Part shown: positions 1 to 10,902 of the stretch, in pieces
Numbering within the stretch: position 1 is the stretch's first letter
How the letters are laid out: each line of letters opens with the position of its first letter
DNA from: Hippophae tibetana
Taxonomy: Eukaryota; Streptophyta; Magnoliopsida; Rosales; Elaeagnaceae
NCBI GenBank assembly: GCA_037013495.1
Contig: CM072806.1
Span: forward strand, 30,692,001 to 30,756,000
Length of the DNA stretch: 64,000 nt
Direction: 5' to 3'
Translations under genes and position numbers: made by a program
The notes under the pieces: generated by a model
The model's database searches: none
The model's input: only the letters and a program-made list of their open reading frames with translations
Told to the model about the DNA's origin: nothing

Positions 1-1345
1 CTACTCCTCCACCCCTAGTTTATGGCACTCCTCATTCTTCTATCTTATTAAGATCTCTTCTACTAGCTCTAGAGAAATTTCTCACCCATTTTTCTCTAGT
101 GCATCTTCTCTTAGATCCCTTTCCTTACTATTCAAAACCTTTTGAGGAGATACTATTGACTATTCTTGGAATCTTCACCTTCAAGATTACTTTAACAAGA
201 TGTCTTCTGCACCACCCCCAAAGTATAAGGATTCTAGTGGCTCTTCAGTAGTGCAACCGAGGATGATGATGATAATGGAAAGGATGGTAGATAGTGCTGA
301 ACTATTTTTTATTAGATGTTTTTTATGTATTTTTAATTTTACTTAAAAAATCTTGTTATTAATGAGAATTTGTTGTTTTATGTTTGTATGTATTGCTTGG
401 TGTTTAGTGTATGATTTAATCTCTACTATGGTGCATGAGTGATAGAATTATTACATTCTTGTATATCTTCTCTACCTTATGTAGAGGTGCTCTTTTGACT
501 TTCTGTATCAAAACTAGAGAAGTTTGTATGCATAACTCGATGTTTTCTTAACATCTTATGTGGTGTATGGGATGTGAGTGCATTATATTTTTGTTTCCTA
601 ACTTGCATTCATTTAGAGGGAGCATTGCATGAATTCAAAAGGAGTTGTGTGACTTGTGTGGTTCCTGTTGCATGTTTGACTATGCTTAGCTTATCGTTTG
701 TACCTATATATGGGGTAACATGATAGTATTTGGATAGACTATATGTTGTTTCTACATAATACATTCATATGTATATGCTTGTTTTGTGTGTGTAGGTTAG
801 TAGTGTAGATTGAGATCTTGGAGTTTAGACTTATAGGGTGTGGATGTGTTGATCCTAAAGATGGATACAGTGCACAAGATGGATGTACTTGGAATATGTG
901 TATTCTTGGAGTTGGGTGTGCAGTGATGTTGTACTTATGGGAATAAACATATTTAGTTCATCTTCATGATCATCTCATATTGATATGTGTCTGTACTTAG
1001 TTGTGTAGTATTTTTCCACGAAAATCCAAATAGGGGATGTAAATCATGCATGTCATCTGTGTCTTTGTTAGCATTCTCATGTGTAAAATATAGAATCTAT
1101 TTTATTTTACCTAGTGTATTTTCTTCCTCTGTGTAAGATTGCTTACTAATGATCAGTAATGCATATACGTACTTAGTTAGTTACACTTTATATGTGAGCT
1201 TTTTTTGTACAAACCACAAAGATGGTTTTCATCGTGTATATGCTAAGTTAAGTTATTTTAGTTTTATGTCTTTTTGTTTGCGGGCATTTGTGAAAAATTA
1301 CTTGAATTTTGGAAACAAAATATCACATTTTTGTGAGCTTGCCTA
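1..1345 (+). repeat. LTR-retroelement 3' region, copy 1
   Basis: About 600-1345 matches 46370-47170 by eye over roughly 700 bp in the same orientation: a purine-rich tract, a motif beginning TTGCATG, the phrase TCATCTTCATGATCATCTCA, and the block around AATGCATATA. Bases 1-300 may be decayed coding sequence but no long frame survives. Purine tracts upstream of an LTR-like segment, repeated in the second copy, recall the multiple polypurine tracts of Sirevirus-type copia elements. That assignment is inference; the repeat itself is seen. Confidence 0.5.
614..622 (+). other. Polypurine-tract-like site
   Basis: TAGAGGGAG lies just before the segment shared with 46388 onward. The second copy has the same purine tract followed by TGTTGCATATG, which would be an LTR start. 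The role as a plus-strand priming site is inferred. Confidence 0.35.
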
Positions 1346-1349
1346 CCAT

Positions 1350-1645
1350 GATCAGTGAGGCTCTAACGAGTATTATCCTCATCGAGGTAGTGTATTACCC
1401 TCACCAAGGTAGGGTTGGTGAGAGGGTTAGTAAGAGTAACCGAAGGTCTACGAGTTGGATGGTGAATTAAAAAAATGTAGCTATTCTTCCACCTCAATGA
1501 GTGATATTTAAGACTCAATTTCTCATTCCATAATGTCATTTTAAGCATTAAAATATTTTATCAATTGTATTCCATCCATATTAATGCCCCAAAATGACAT
1601 ATTATCATAGGCGTATATATCCATTATATAGCCTATTTTCCAATA
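1350..1645 (-). mobile_element. Copia-type LTR fragment
   Basis: Read on the minus strand, a purine run (TGTGGGGGAT) is followed by TATTGGAAAATAGG, a normal copia polypurine-tract/LTR junction. About 70 bp after this junction match the minus-strand sequence starting at 8382, so two LTRs of one family share this end. The far boundary is not clear because it merges with the repeat ending near 1345. Confidence 0.5.
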
Positions 1646-2129
1646 ATCCCCCACATGAATGAAAATTGATAGAGTTTTTCTAAAGGAAACTGATAAAATC
1701 AATTATTTCAAAGGTCTAAGACCTACATAGGATAAGTAGGTGTTATTACCCTTTGAATCTCCCCTTGTGAAAATATGTTTACTTCATTGTTTGACAATAG
1801 ATGTGATGTCCTTGAATTGTTCTACATCGTTTTGGTAACGAACATATGCTTGGTTCTATAAGAGTTTATATAGAATTAATCCCAATAAAATTCTATTTCA
1901 AAGTGGCCATATTTCTCTCTCACATAGGTGATCTCTTATCATTAAGAGTAGCCCACAATACTCCATTCATCATTAAAAGCTTCAACTTAACCTTTTTCCT
2001 ACTGGTATCACTATTTTCATTATAGGAATGAACTTGAGACCCCCCACAATGATCTCACCAAGTTTTTATAATTAGGTTGTCCATTTGAATCTAGATCTTG
2101 GAAACCCCAATCAGCTAGGTTAGGCTTCC

Positions 2130-3110
2130 TTTGCAAATCCTTATTCATTCATGAGCTCTACTTTCATTCCTTTCGATGACATCTCAACTAACTCTCTTCT
2201 TAACCCTTTGGTTAATAGATCTACTATGTTATCATTTGGCCTCACATAGTCAAGAGAGATCATTCTAGTTAAGAAAAATTGTCTAATGGTATTATGTCTA
2301 TAACATATATGTCATGACTTACTATTATACATATTACTTTATGCCTTACAAATAGCTGATTGACCATCACAATAGATGCAAATTGCAAGCATATGCTTCA
2401 TCTACTTTGGAGCCTCTATGAAATTGCATAGCCATTTAGCCTTATCGCCAAATTTATTCAAAGTGATTAATTCTAATTCTATCATAAATCTAGGAATACA
2501 AGTATGTTTGGATGACTTATATGATACAATTATAACACCCAGTGTGAACACAGATTCATTGATAGACTTTGAGTCTTTCACATTAGTTATCCAACTTGCA
2601 TTATTGTATCCTTTTAATACAGCTGAATATCTTGTTTAGTGTAGTCCAAATTTACGTGTATATCTTAAGTATCTAAGTAACTTTTTTATACCTCTTTAGT
2701 AATCAGATCCTAGATTTCTAGTATATCTACTCAGTTTACATAAAATGTAAGTGTATTTCTAATCTTATACAACTCATTAAGTACTTAAGACTTCCAACCA
2801 TCCTTCAATATTCCAATTGAGACACACTCTAACCTATATTATTGGATGGTTGTAAATTAACATCTACATGTGTTTTGACAATTTTAGAATCACCATTGTT
2901 AAATTTCTCAAATATATTGTCAACAAAATGACACATACTTAGAATGAAAACCATTAGATATCCTTGATATCTTTAGTCCAAATAATATTACATCAGTTGG
3001 TCTTATATCTTTGATACTTTAAATTCAACATTCTTTTGGTAGATTTCATCATTACTACAACAATGTGCATGTCATTAATGTAGAAACAATAGATGATATA
3101 TCCAACATTG
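2130..3110 (-). pseudogene. Ty1/copia pol remnant (RT end and RNase H)
   Basis: Minus-strand translation, with many stops and frame changes, follows the copia order. A degenerate reverse transcriptase with YVDD changed to a YIND-like form lies near 3080. Then comes the 'M.C.RPD' region near 2770-2800, followed by RNase H: 'NASWITNVKDSKSIN' and 'SSKHTC' near 2500-2620, 'CDGQSAI' near 2350, and the 'SRHI' and 'DPLTKG' equivalents down to about 2190. The LTR fragment at 1350-1645 lies on the expected 3' side, so this is probably the 3' half of one copia element. It cannot code for a working enzyme. Confidence 0.7.
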
Positions 3111-6100
3111 ATCTTGAATCTCCTAAGATTCAAGGTGGTTAGAAAGAACATATTTTGATGTCACTTCTTGAAAATCAAACCTCAGATTTCTTATTATGAT
3201 TCACACAAGAATCGCAACCGATTATGTCGGAATCATATAATGTGTCCACATGTCTCGAATTTGACATTATAAAGACAATACTAGGTGTCATAGTTAGATC
3301 TTCATTTTGAAGTGTATTTGTTACCTAACTCAATGCCATCTAGTAATCAAATCTTAAATTTGTTAGATGAAATGGTTTTAGAGAAAAATCAAAAATTAAT
3401 TTAGATTTAGGAAATAAACTCAAAATTCTAAAAATTAATAATACAACATTGAAATTTTTATTTTTTTATAACTAAGTCCCCGCAATTGTGGCAAGACATT
3501 ACCTTGCCGTGGTAAACCTTACCACAACATTAGATGTCATTAATAAATCTTATCACACTAAGAAAATGTCTTCTTATATCAAGCCAATGTCTTACTACGA
3601 ATTTCATTTTTTTACCAAAATTGCTCTAAAATAAGGTTATTGCTATTGTGATAAACCTTACCTCTGATTGATTTTGGTTAAAAAAAAAAATTCCAAAATT
3701 TTCATTTATATGAAAACGAAATTCATCACTTTGTGAATACAAAATTCATTATTTTGTTTTTCAATTTTGGAAATCAATTATTCTGAACATTAAAAATCTA
3801 CTTATTTCATAAACTATAAAATTAGCAAATAAGAATTTGCTATTTCAGAAGACAAAGTACTCGACTTTAGTAAATACAAAAATTCACTAATTCAATAAAT
3901 ACAAAATTTAGTTATTTTGACACTCGAAATCAAACAATTTTTTCATTTGCATTCCTATATTTCACAAATATGAATTCACTTATTTCATAAAATGAAATCA
4001 AATAATATCACTCAAAAATTACCAAGTCATACAATTTGCCAATTGTGAATTCTTTAAAAAAAACAAATTTATGAAACTATCAATATCTCAATACCTAAAT
4101 AAGTTAATTGCCATCCACAATCAAATGGTTATAATATATAATCTTTAATGACAATAAATGCATCTTATAGTACTACAAATCAATTTGCAATTTTTGAAAG
4201 CTACAACATGACTATAAAGATTAATAATCAATCAAAATCAATTTTAGTGGTACACAATGCTTAGATTGTTATTTCGGCACACCGAAGAAAATAGTTCAAA
4301 ATCATATATATCATAATCTAATGTCTATAAATCCGTGGTTTATAAAAACCAAAATCAATAGGAGCATCAATATGTAATTAAACATCAACCAAAGAGCAAT
4401 CAAATTCTATAACTATTGTATATCAAGTATCATGATTAGATAATAACAATAGCAACCAAATGAGCATATTAAACACATATATTACACAATTTTATTTAAA
4501 ATAAAGAATCGAATTATACCTGTTTAGATTCTGGTAAAATAAAATAAAATACATACATTATCGATACATATTGAAACAATTAGAATGAACATGTATTTAA
4601 CTATCAGGCATTCAGCTTTGAAACTTCAAAATTTCAAGATGATATGAAAATAAGCAAACATTTTTTGAAACAATACATTAATTTCTTGAAATTTGAAACT
4701 AATCAAAAAAATTAATTGGTAGTTAATTAATCAAACTTCTAAAAAGAAAATTTTTAGAAAATAAATTTGAATCATGTTAAATATATTGAGTTTTATATAT
4801 TAAATTTTTAAAACTAATCAAGCATTTTATATCATAATTAACACAAAATGATTTAAATAAAAGAGACTTTAGTAGTCACAATAAACATATACCATAGAAT
4901 TTAATCAAATTTACAAATTCAACACTTACATGTACCATATTTTCACATATAAATAAACTAATGTATTTAAAATACTAATAAGAAAGCAACCGATCGTATT
5001 TCTAAAAGATGCAAGCACATAAGTGATATAAGTTTGAAACGATCTCCACATGAAATCTTCCATCTTGAACTAAGATGAATTAAATCGAAAGCCACCGCTT
5101 ACTCTTGAAATTCAAAAGTCAAACCAACAATTGTGGCAAAAGTGTTCATAAACTCATAATGATCAAACATCAACATAATTAGTTAAGATATATTTCATCT
5201 ATAAAGATGACTTATTCAAAACAATTACATTTTCAAGACTTGTGCAATAATTTAATTGATATTTTATCAATATTAATTGGTTCCATTTAAAAACAAATTT
5301 ACAATATCATAAAATATTTTTATGATCAGAATTAACACAAATAACACAAACAGTTGGTAATAATCAACCAACATATGAAAATTTCTTTTTCAAATATTAT
5401 ACATGGCAGTTGGATCCAAACGACAAGGGAATTTAAAAAGATTACAGTCAAATCGATAAGAGGTGATTCCTTATGAATGGACAAACTTCCATGAAGCCAA
5501 CTCCACAAATAATCAACCACCCATATAATAGAGATAAAAGCATGTAGCACAATTGTATAACAAACAACTCCAACCTTAACATGATTACACGGCCAACGTG
5601 GGGAAGATTAAAACAATTTTTTTTTAATTCATATATCAAAATTCTAAAGTAATATAGACAAGAATCCCTAGAGCAGCAATTAGCAGTTTCACATGACACT
5701 AGACACAATAATCATAATAATGAAAGAGAAATATACCCAAATTGCAATCAGAGAGCATATAAATCAAAAAACTTCTACCTACTGCTCCATGAAACACCAG
5801 TATGAAGCAAAACATCTGATCTCATAACTGGGAACAAATAAGTACATATGAAAGGATAGATTAATAGTCAGAAGAGATTAATCATAAGAACCAAGTTTTT
5901 TTAGTGGTGAACAACCAGAAAATCACCTAAAACTATATGATCAAAATATCAACATACAAGAAATAGATTAAAGCTAATGCAGAGAAGGAGCAAACAAAAA
6001 AAAATAAGAAATTGCAATAGGAAAAAATTGTTAAACAAACTGGTTAGAAAAAGAGAAACACTTATTCATTTAATAATCAAAATAATAAGCAATACTATAA

Positions 6101-6639
6101 AACCAGATTACAAAAGAAATCCAAAGATAACCATATAAAAAGCAAACAAAACAAGCTATAGAATGTAGACACATCAAATTAATTCATGCTAAAGTCAGAA
6201 AAGGAAACGGTTGAAATTAAAAAAAAACAATTAAAACAAGTGTTAACAAATACGAGCAAAAACAATGTAACTCATAGCTGATATCAAATATCATAATAAG
6301 CAATGATATGAAACATTTTATATAAAAAACTAGAAAAATAATTATATAGCCAAACGAAAGCGTTTAAGATAGGAGGGAAAAAAACTACAAACTATTTTAC
6401 CGGTTTCTGAAGTATGCTTTAAAAATATGCTTTAACATGTTCGTAATTGAGAAATTGAGGAGAGTTTATCTTAAGATTGTTAGTACAATAAGGAGAAGTA
6501 GAAAATATTACTATAATTATGAATAACAAAATATAAAGTACAAAATTATAAAAATGTAAATTACAAAGAGTATGAATAGAAAAATTAATTTAAAGTTGAG
6601 AACCAAATAGTGAGCTATGTATTTCATACGGTTTTCTTA
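3111..6639. other. AT-rich region, no gene recognised
   Basis: Very AT-rich with homopolymer runs and short spurious frames on both strands. I see no conserved protein motif, tRNA, LTR end or tandem array. It could be old retrotransposon sequence decayed beyond recognition. Confidence 0.6.
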
Positions 6640-7005
6640 AGACAAATTAGTCATCTTATCATGAATGTTAGAGAATCATGGACGTTTATCTCCCAAGAGA
6701 AATGGTGTATAAGCAGCAAACGTACACCAACGTAACTACTTGGACGAACTGAAATTGTGTTTGAACACCGCCACACTAAACCTAGTCTAGAAGTGTACGA
6801 AAAATCTTTGACCGAGAAAAACTTCTTAGAGCTCACTTTCCAAAATCGAAGTTAAAATATTTTCTATAAGTTTTGCAAATACGTAGAAGCCAATTTATAA
6901 TCATTAATGCCAAGACCATTCATTTTTCATAACCTTTAGTTACTCTTACAACAATTATAGTCATTTTATCAAGTGTATTCCACTCACATATTAATGGGAT
7001 CAGAA
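6640..7005 (-). mobile_element. Copia-type LTR remnant
   Basis: The minus strand at 6960-7000 matches the minus strand at 1545-1580 (ATTAATATG, GGAATACA and TTGATAAAAT in the same order). It therefore belongs to the LTR family of 1350-1645. The segment continues to about 6640 with no coding motif. Boundaries are approximate. Confidence 0.35.
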
Positions 7006-7189
7006 GCATACTGATACCCCATTACCAAAGGTATCCCTTTGTCCTCCCATTTTTTTAGGTGAAATCTTATTGGTTTCCACATTTCATTTAAGGTACCTGG
7101 TTAGTTTAAAATTGAATAGTAAATCACAAAATTGGGAAAAATTTAGCATGTGACGGGCCGATACATTTAAGGGGAGGTATTATTGGAAA

Positions 7190-7690
7190 TTAAACTATTT
7201 CCCGTATTGAAAATTTGTGGGAAAGAGCTCCCCACCATTGTTATGTTCTACAAACAGGCAAACTGAGCTATATGTTATTAATACTTGTTTGGATATCCGG
7301 ACCGGTCCAATGCCCGACCCACACAAGCCGCTCAAGCCAAGTTACTAACCCTAGAAGGAAGACAAAGCACCCCAGATGTCCTACCTATAGGTCAGCACGA
7401 GCTCAATGATCAATCCGAGCTCAGCAATCAGCCCAAGCTCAATGACCAACTAGAGCCCAACGATCAACCCGAGTTCAATGATCAACCCGAGTTGGGATCG
7501 ACCTCAACCCCTGATATGTTGTACTTTATGTCAATTATACCCCTCACATGTAAATGTGTACTCACTATGTAATTGACATATGTCTAGGTAATGTTCTATA
7601 AATAGATGTACCTCCTATAAGATCCACACATTTAGCCAATTGTCTTAACCTATCTCTAAGTTCTCTCTTTGAAATCATGTCGAATCTTAA
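7190..7690 (+). mobile_element. Probable copia-type LTR (plus strand)
   Basis: A purine tract AAGGGGAGG is followed by TATTGGAAAT, resembling a polypurine tract and LTR start. A TATA box follows at 7597. Inside, 7390-7495 encodes a short repeat of the pattern 'NDQPE', probably a decayed minisatellite rather than a gene. No matching second LTR of the same orientation was found, so the right boundary is uncertain. Confidence 0.4.
7597..7604 (+). promoter_or_regulatory. TATA box in LTR
   Basis: TATAAATA lies about 90 bp before the presumed LTR end, as expected for an LTR core promoter. Activity is inferred from position only. Confidence 0.4.
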
Positions 7691-7780
7691 CAATACCCCT
7701 ACCCGTCTCCTAAACACAGACAAAGCTTGAAGCCAACACCTATATTCATTCTAACCCAATCCTATCTTGTTGCTTCCCTG

Positions 7781-7792
7781 AGCTCGATACCA
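7781..7792 (-). other. Primer-binding site (initiator tRNA-Met type)
   Basis: The minus strand reads TGGTATCGAGCT, close to the plant initiator-methionine tRNA complement TGGTATCAGAGC used by most copia elements. It lies directly after the LTR at 7793-8382, which supports both calls. Confidence 0.55.
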
Positions 7793-8382
7793 CTTCCTTG
7801 CTTCCCTAGTTTCTTATTCCAACTTGTTCATAAAAATAAGTATGTCCACTTCACATTACTCGATTAACATGGATTCAAGGAATGTAGATATTCCAAGTTG
7901 CTTGTGTCAAAGAAAATGCACATTCAAATTAAATTTCACTTCCGTTCTACAAGATTCTTCCACGCATTCATTGTAGAACAATGGAATCGAAACAATGTTG
8001 TTTGGTGTGAAGAAGACAAATAATGCTATTTTGTTATGGTTGAGAGATTGAGAAAAAGGATACAAAAAAACCTAACGGGTTTTGCCCTTTTTAATTCATA
8101 TTTCTTATCACGATTTATTCAATTTTCCAATGATATGCCCCAAAATGTCATATCTTTCACGTGCTAAAGTTTTCCCAATTTTATGATTTACTATTCAATT
8201 TTGGACTAATAAAGTCCTTAAATGAAATGTGGAAACCAATAAAATACCACTTGAAAAATAGGGGAACAAAGGGTACCTTTACGTTTACAGGGCACCAATA
8301 TGGTAATGAGCCCTATATTAATGCCCCAAAATGATACATCATTATGGGCGCATATATCCATTATATACCCTATTTTCCAATA
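7793..8382 (-). mobile_element. Copia-type LTR (5' LTR of a truncated element)
   Basis: On the minus strand the segment starts TATTGGAAAATAGG at 8382, sharing about 70 bp with the LTR start at 1645. It ends at a primer-binding site about 590 bp later. Element sequence stops within about 100 bp after that, so only the 5' LTR and leader remain. Confidence 0.55.
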
Positions 8383-9055
8383 GTGATCATGGTCATGGTG
8401 ATATAAAAGTTTTTATACTTCTGTTAAAAGAAATACGTCTGGCACCTTTCTTATAAGATTCGTGAATATTGGTAAGAGACAAACCAACAATAGATTAGCA
8501 GAATTAGATCAAACAAAGTATAAGGCAAAATTTAAGTCTCTAAGCACCACGTTCATTGATATTGATTTTATCAATCTTTAACAGGAAAAATATATCAGAA
8601 GAGTTCAGTTTCACTTTCACCTTCAGTGAATGGAACAACACTAGAAGGTGTGTAGACCAAACTAATACACTACTTACAATAGACAGAAGTTTTTAAAGGT
8701 AAAGAAGCTTAACTAGAACATATTCAACCCATAGATGGATAATAACAAAGCATAAAGAGCCAAAGAGAACAATTATACCTCTCAGACTCTATAGATAGAT
8801 AACTTTTTCAAAGGAAAAGAACAAAGATATATAACATTTATGCAGACCCAAGAAAGCTTACAAGCAAGCAAGATGAGTTTCATATGTTTCATTAAGATAT
8901 ATTTGGGTTCTCCATGAACACCTTTCTTATTTATTCAAATGCATTTAACAGCTAAAAATGGGCTTAAAAGAAAGTGAAATGTCAATTCAAAGATAAACCT
9001 CCTCTTCACAACAATCATAATACTTCCAGCCTGTAGAGTATAATAGCTATTGCTT
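8383..9055. other. 3' flank and 3' UTR of AIP2
   Basis: The AIP2 stop codon is at 9056-9058 on the minus strand, so the adjoining bases are its 3' UTR. Below about 8900 nothing is recognised before the copia LTR at 8382. The copia insertion thus lies roughly 0.7 kb downstream of the gene. Confidence 0.5.
8930..8935 (-). terminator. Candidate polyadenylation signal of AIP2
   Basis: AATAAA on the minus strand, about 120 bases after the AIP2 stop. The position is plausible for a plant gene; the motif is common in AT-rich DNA. Confidence 0.35.
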
Positions 9056-10657
9056 TTAAACGTACATGTATTCACCACCACGAACTGCATTTGCAGCACC
9101 TTTCCTTTCTTCCTCAGCTTCCTTCTCTTGCTCCTTCCGGCTCTCATACTCATGATCATCTGTTTTCAACTCATGCCGACATATCGGACAAGAATTATGT
9201 TCGTTCTGCAATAAATTAATTGCCAAAGCCCCAAATGTTTAAGTCAACAACATATTTCAACAATAAAAAATCATTCATTTATGATCATCCAAAACTAATT
9301 CAAAGTCAGGATGGAGTTTGGGCCTTAAATAGCATATATAGGTGACACATAATCGAATTGACTCCAAGATACCATGTCAGTTGCACATAGCCTGTACATA
9401 TATTATATTATATGTACACACTGTACATAATGTACATTTATTAATGTGCCTAATTATATACAACCTGTACATATTATGTACAACTAACATGTTTTTTATT
9501 GGGTCAATTCTATTATTTACAACCTATGAATGCTATTATGGGGCCTCAATACATCAGGACATAATAAAATGAAATTTACCAGCCACGGTTTTAAGCAAGG
9601 AGGGTGGAACTTGTGCTTGCAAGGTAACTCTTGCATGTTATCATCCACAACCAAATTCTCCTTGCAAATGGCACACTCTGCATCTCTCCCAAGTGTACCA
9701 AGAACTTGCTCTGTAATGGTAATCACTGGAAGCTTTGCAACCACTTCTTTACTAGCAGGTGGAACTCTTGGAGATCCTCTTACATCCTCCAATATCTTAT
9801 CAAACAAAACCCAGAAACATTAATTTTATGCCAATACAAATGGGCATATCAACTATCAAGTTTGACAAGATAATGAAATGCAAAAAAAGTAGTACCGTTG
9901 GCAAAACGGTATCAAAGCTGTCCATTAAGGATTCAAGCAAATTGGCATCAATTTCGAGCACGTTTTGATTCTCGGCCTGTCCCTGAGAAGACTCAGCGTT
10001 GGCAAGAGAGGCAGCATAATTCAAAAGGTTAGACTGAACCAACCAATTTGGCTGTGGAGGTTCCGGATCAACAGTCAAATGCCCCTCAAATAAATACCCT
10101 GAACATTTGCATCAAACATAAATTTCCCTCCCTAAATCAAAGAACCCATTTCACTAAAAATCTAGGTTTTGAATTGAAGTAAAAGACTTGTACCTGAATT
10201 GGTGGGCTGAGAAGGCTCAGGAGTACAATCTAATTGATGAAGGACCTCCTTAGCTTGAGCAATACAAGACTGCAAGTGATTCTTCTCACAAATATCAGAA
10301 AACAAAGAATGGGCATTTTCAAAAAGCCCTAGCCCGGCCATCCAAAAACCAGGAGCTGTATGCCTCGTCTTTAACACCGTCGCGACTCGGCAAATGATCG
10401 TATAGAACTGAAAACAATTCAAACCTCCATAGTTAATCAAAAATTACCATAAAAAAGCCATTTGTGTAAGAAAAGGATTAAAAAAATTGAATGTAAAGAA
10501 AACGGACCAATTTGCGAAGAGATGGAGAAGCGGAGAGATAGTGGTTGAGGAGAAGAGATTTAAGGGAAGAAACAGCTTGTTCGAATTTGAGTTTCTTGCT
10601 GAGATCTTTCTGCAATTGCTCCAATTGTTGCTTCAATTTGCTTTCCTCAAAATCCAT
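9056..10657 (-). CDS. AIP2: RING-H2 E3 ubiquitin ligase, AIP2 type
   Basis: Five exons on the minus strand, 10508-10657, 10194-10407, 9896-10098, 9580-9795 and 9056-9205, join in frame at GT-AG introns to give 310 residues plus a stop. This is the usual length of AIP2 proteins. Residues 1-40 look coiled-coil forming (many K, L, Q, E). Conserved AIP2 stretches include 'FYTIICRVATVLKTR', 'GLGLFE', 'DPEPPQPNWLVQSNLL' and 'VPPASKEVVAKLPVI'. The C-terminal RING-H2 has C230, C233, C248, H250, H253, C256, C267 and C270, so all eight zinc ligands are present. The family ubiquitinates the B3 factor ABI3 and so damps abscisic-acid signalling; that role is known in Arabidopsis and inferred here. The exon 1 donor (GTCCGT) is weak but is the only one that keeps frame. 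No lesion is seen. It is the only intact host gene in the window. Confidence 0.95.
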
Positions 10658-10696
10658 TTTAAGTTATCTTGCAAAATACTGCAATCTCAGGTATCA

Positions 10697-10703
10697 ATTT
10701 ATA
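10697..10703 (-). promoter_or_regulatory. Candidate TATA box of AIP2
   Basis: TATAAAT on the minus strand about 40 bases upstream of the AIP2 start codon. If used, the 5' UTR would be very short, so transcription may start further upstream instead. Confidence 0.3.
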
Positions 10704-10880
10704 GATTTTTCGGGAATGGAGTTTCGCAATCGGGCATCGTATTTTTTCTAATTTCTTGTCGAGGGGGTTATCTAAGGGACAAGGCGGCCATCTACTTCGG
10801 TAGGTTCTATGAAAGTAAAGACTCTCGGTATTCTCATCTTATCGTAAAAAAATAAAAATAAAATAGGTAATAATTAAAAG

Positions 10881-10902
10881 ATATATATATATATATATAT
10901 AT
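10881..10902. repeat. (AT)n microsatellite
   Basis: Eleven uninterrupted AT dinucleotides about 220 bp upstream of the AIP2 start codon. Such tracts are often length-polymorphic. Confidence 0.95.

Larger units (their letters stand above)
7021..8285. repeat. Imperfect inverted repeat, arms about 125 bp
   Basis: Arms are 7021-7146 (plus) and 8163-8285 (reverse complement). They share TTGGTTTCCACATTTCATTT, AAAATTGAATAGTAAATCA and AAAATTGGGAAAA in order with a few gaps. Both sit beside LTR starts of the form (T)ATTGGAAA, so the arms are probably parts of two related copia elements in opposite orientation rather than the ends of one DNA transposon. Confidence 0.6.

Noticed and set aside
7285..7572. 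Repeat protein with 'NDQPE' units
   Set aside because: Short, within a probable LTR, two overlapping frames equally open, no start context.
10487..10855. 122-codon plus-strand frame over the AIP2 start
   Set aside because: It is antisense to AIP2 exon 1 and its promoter; no homology.
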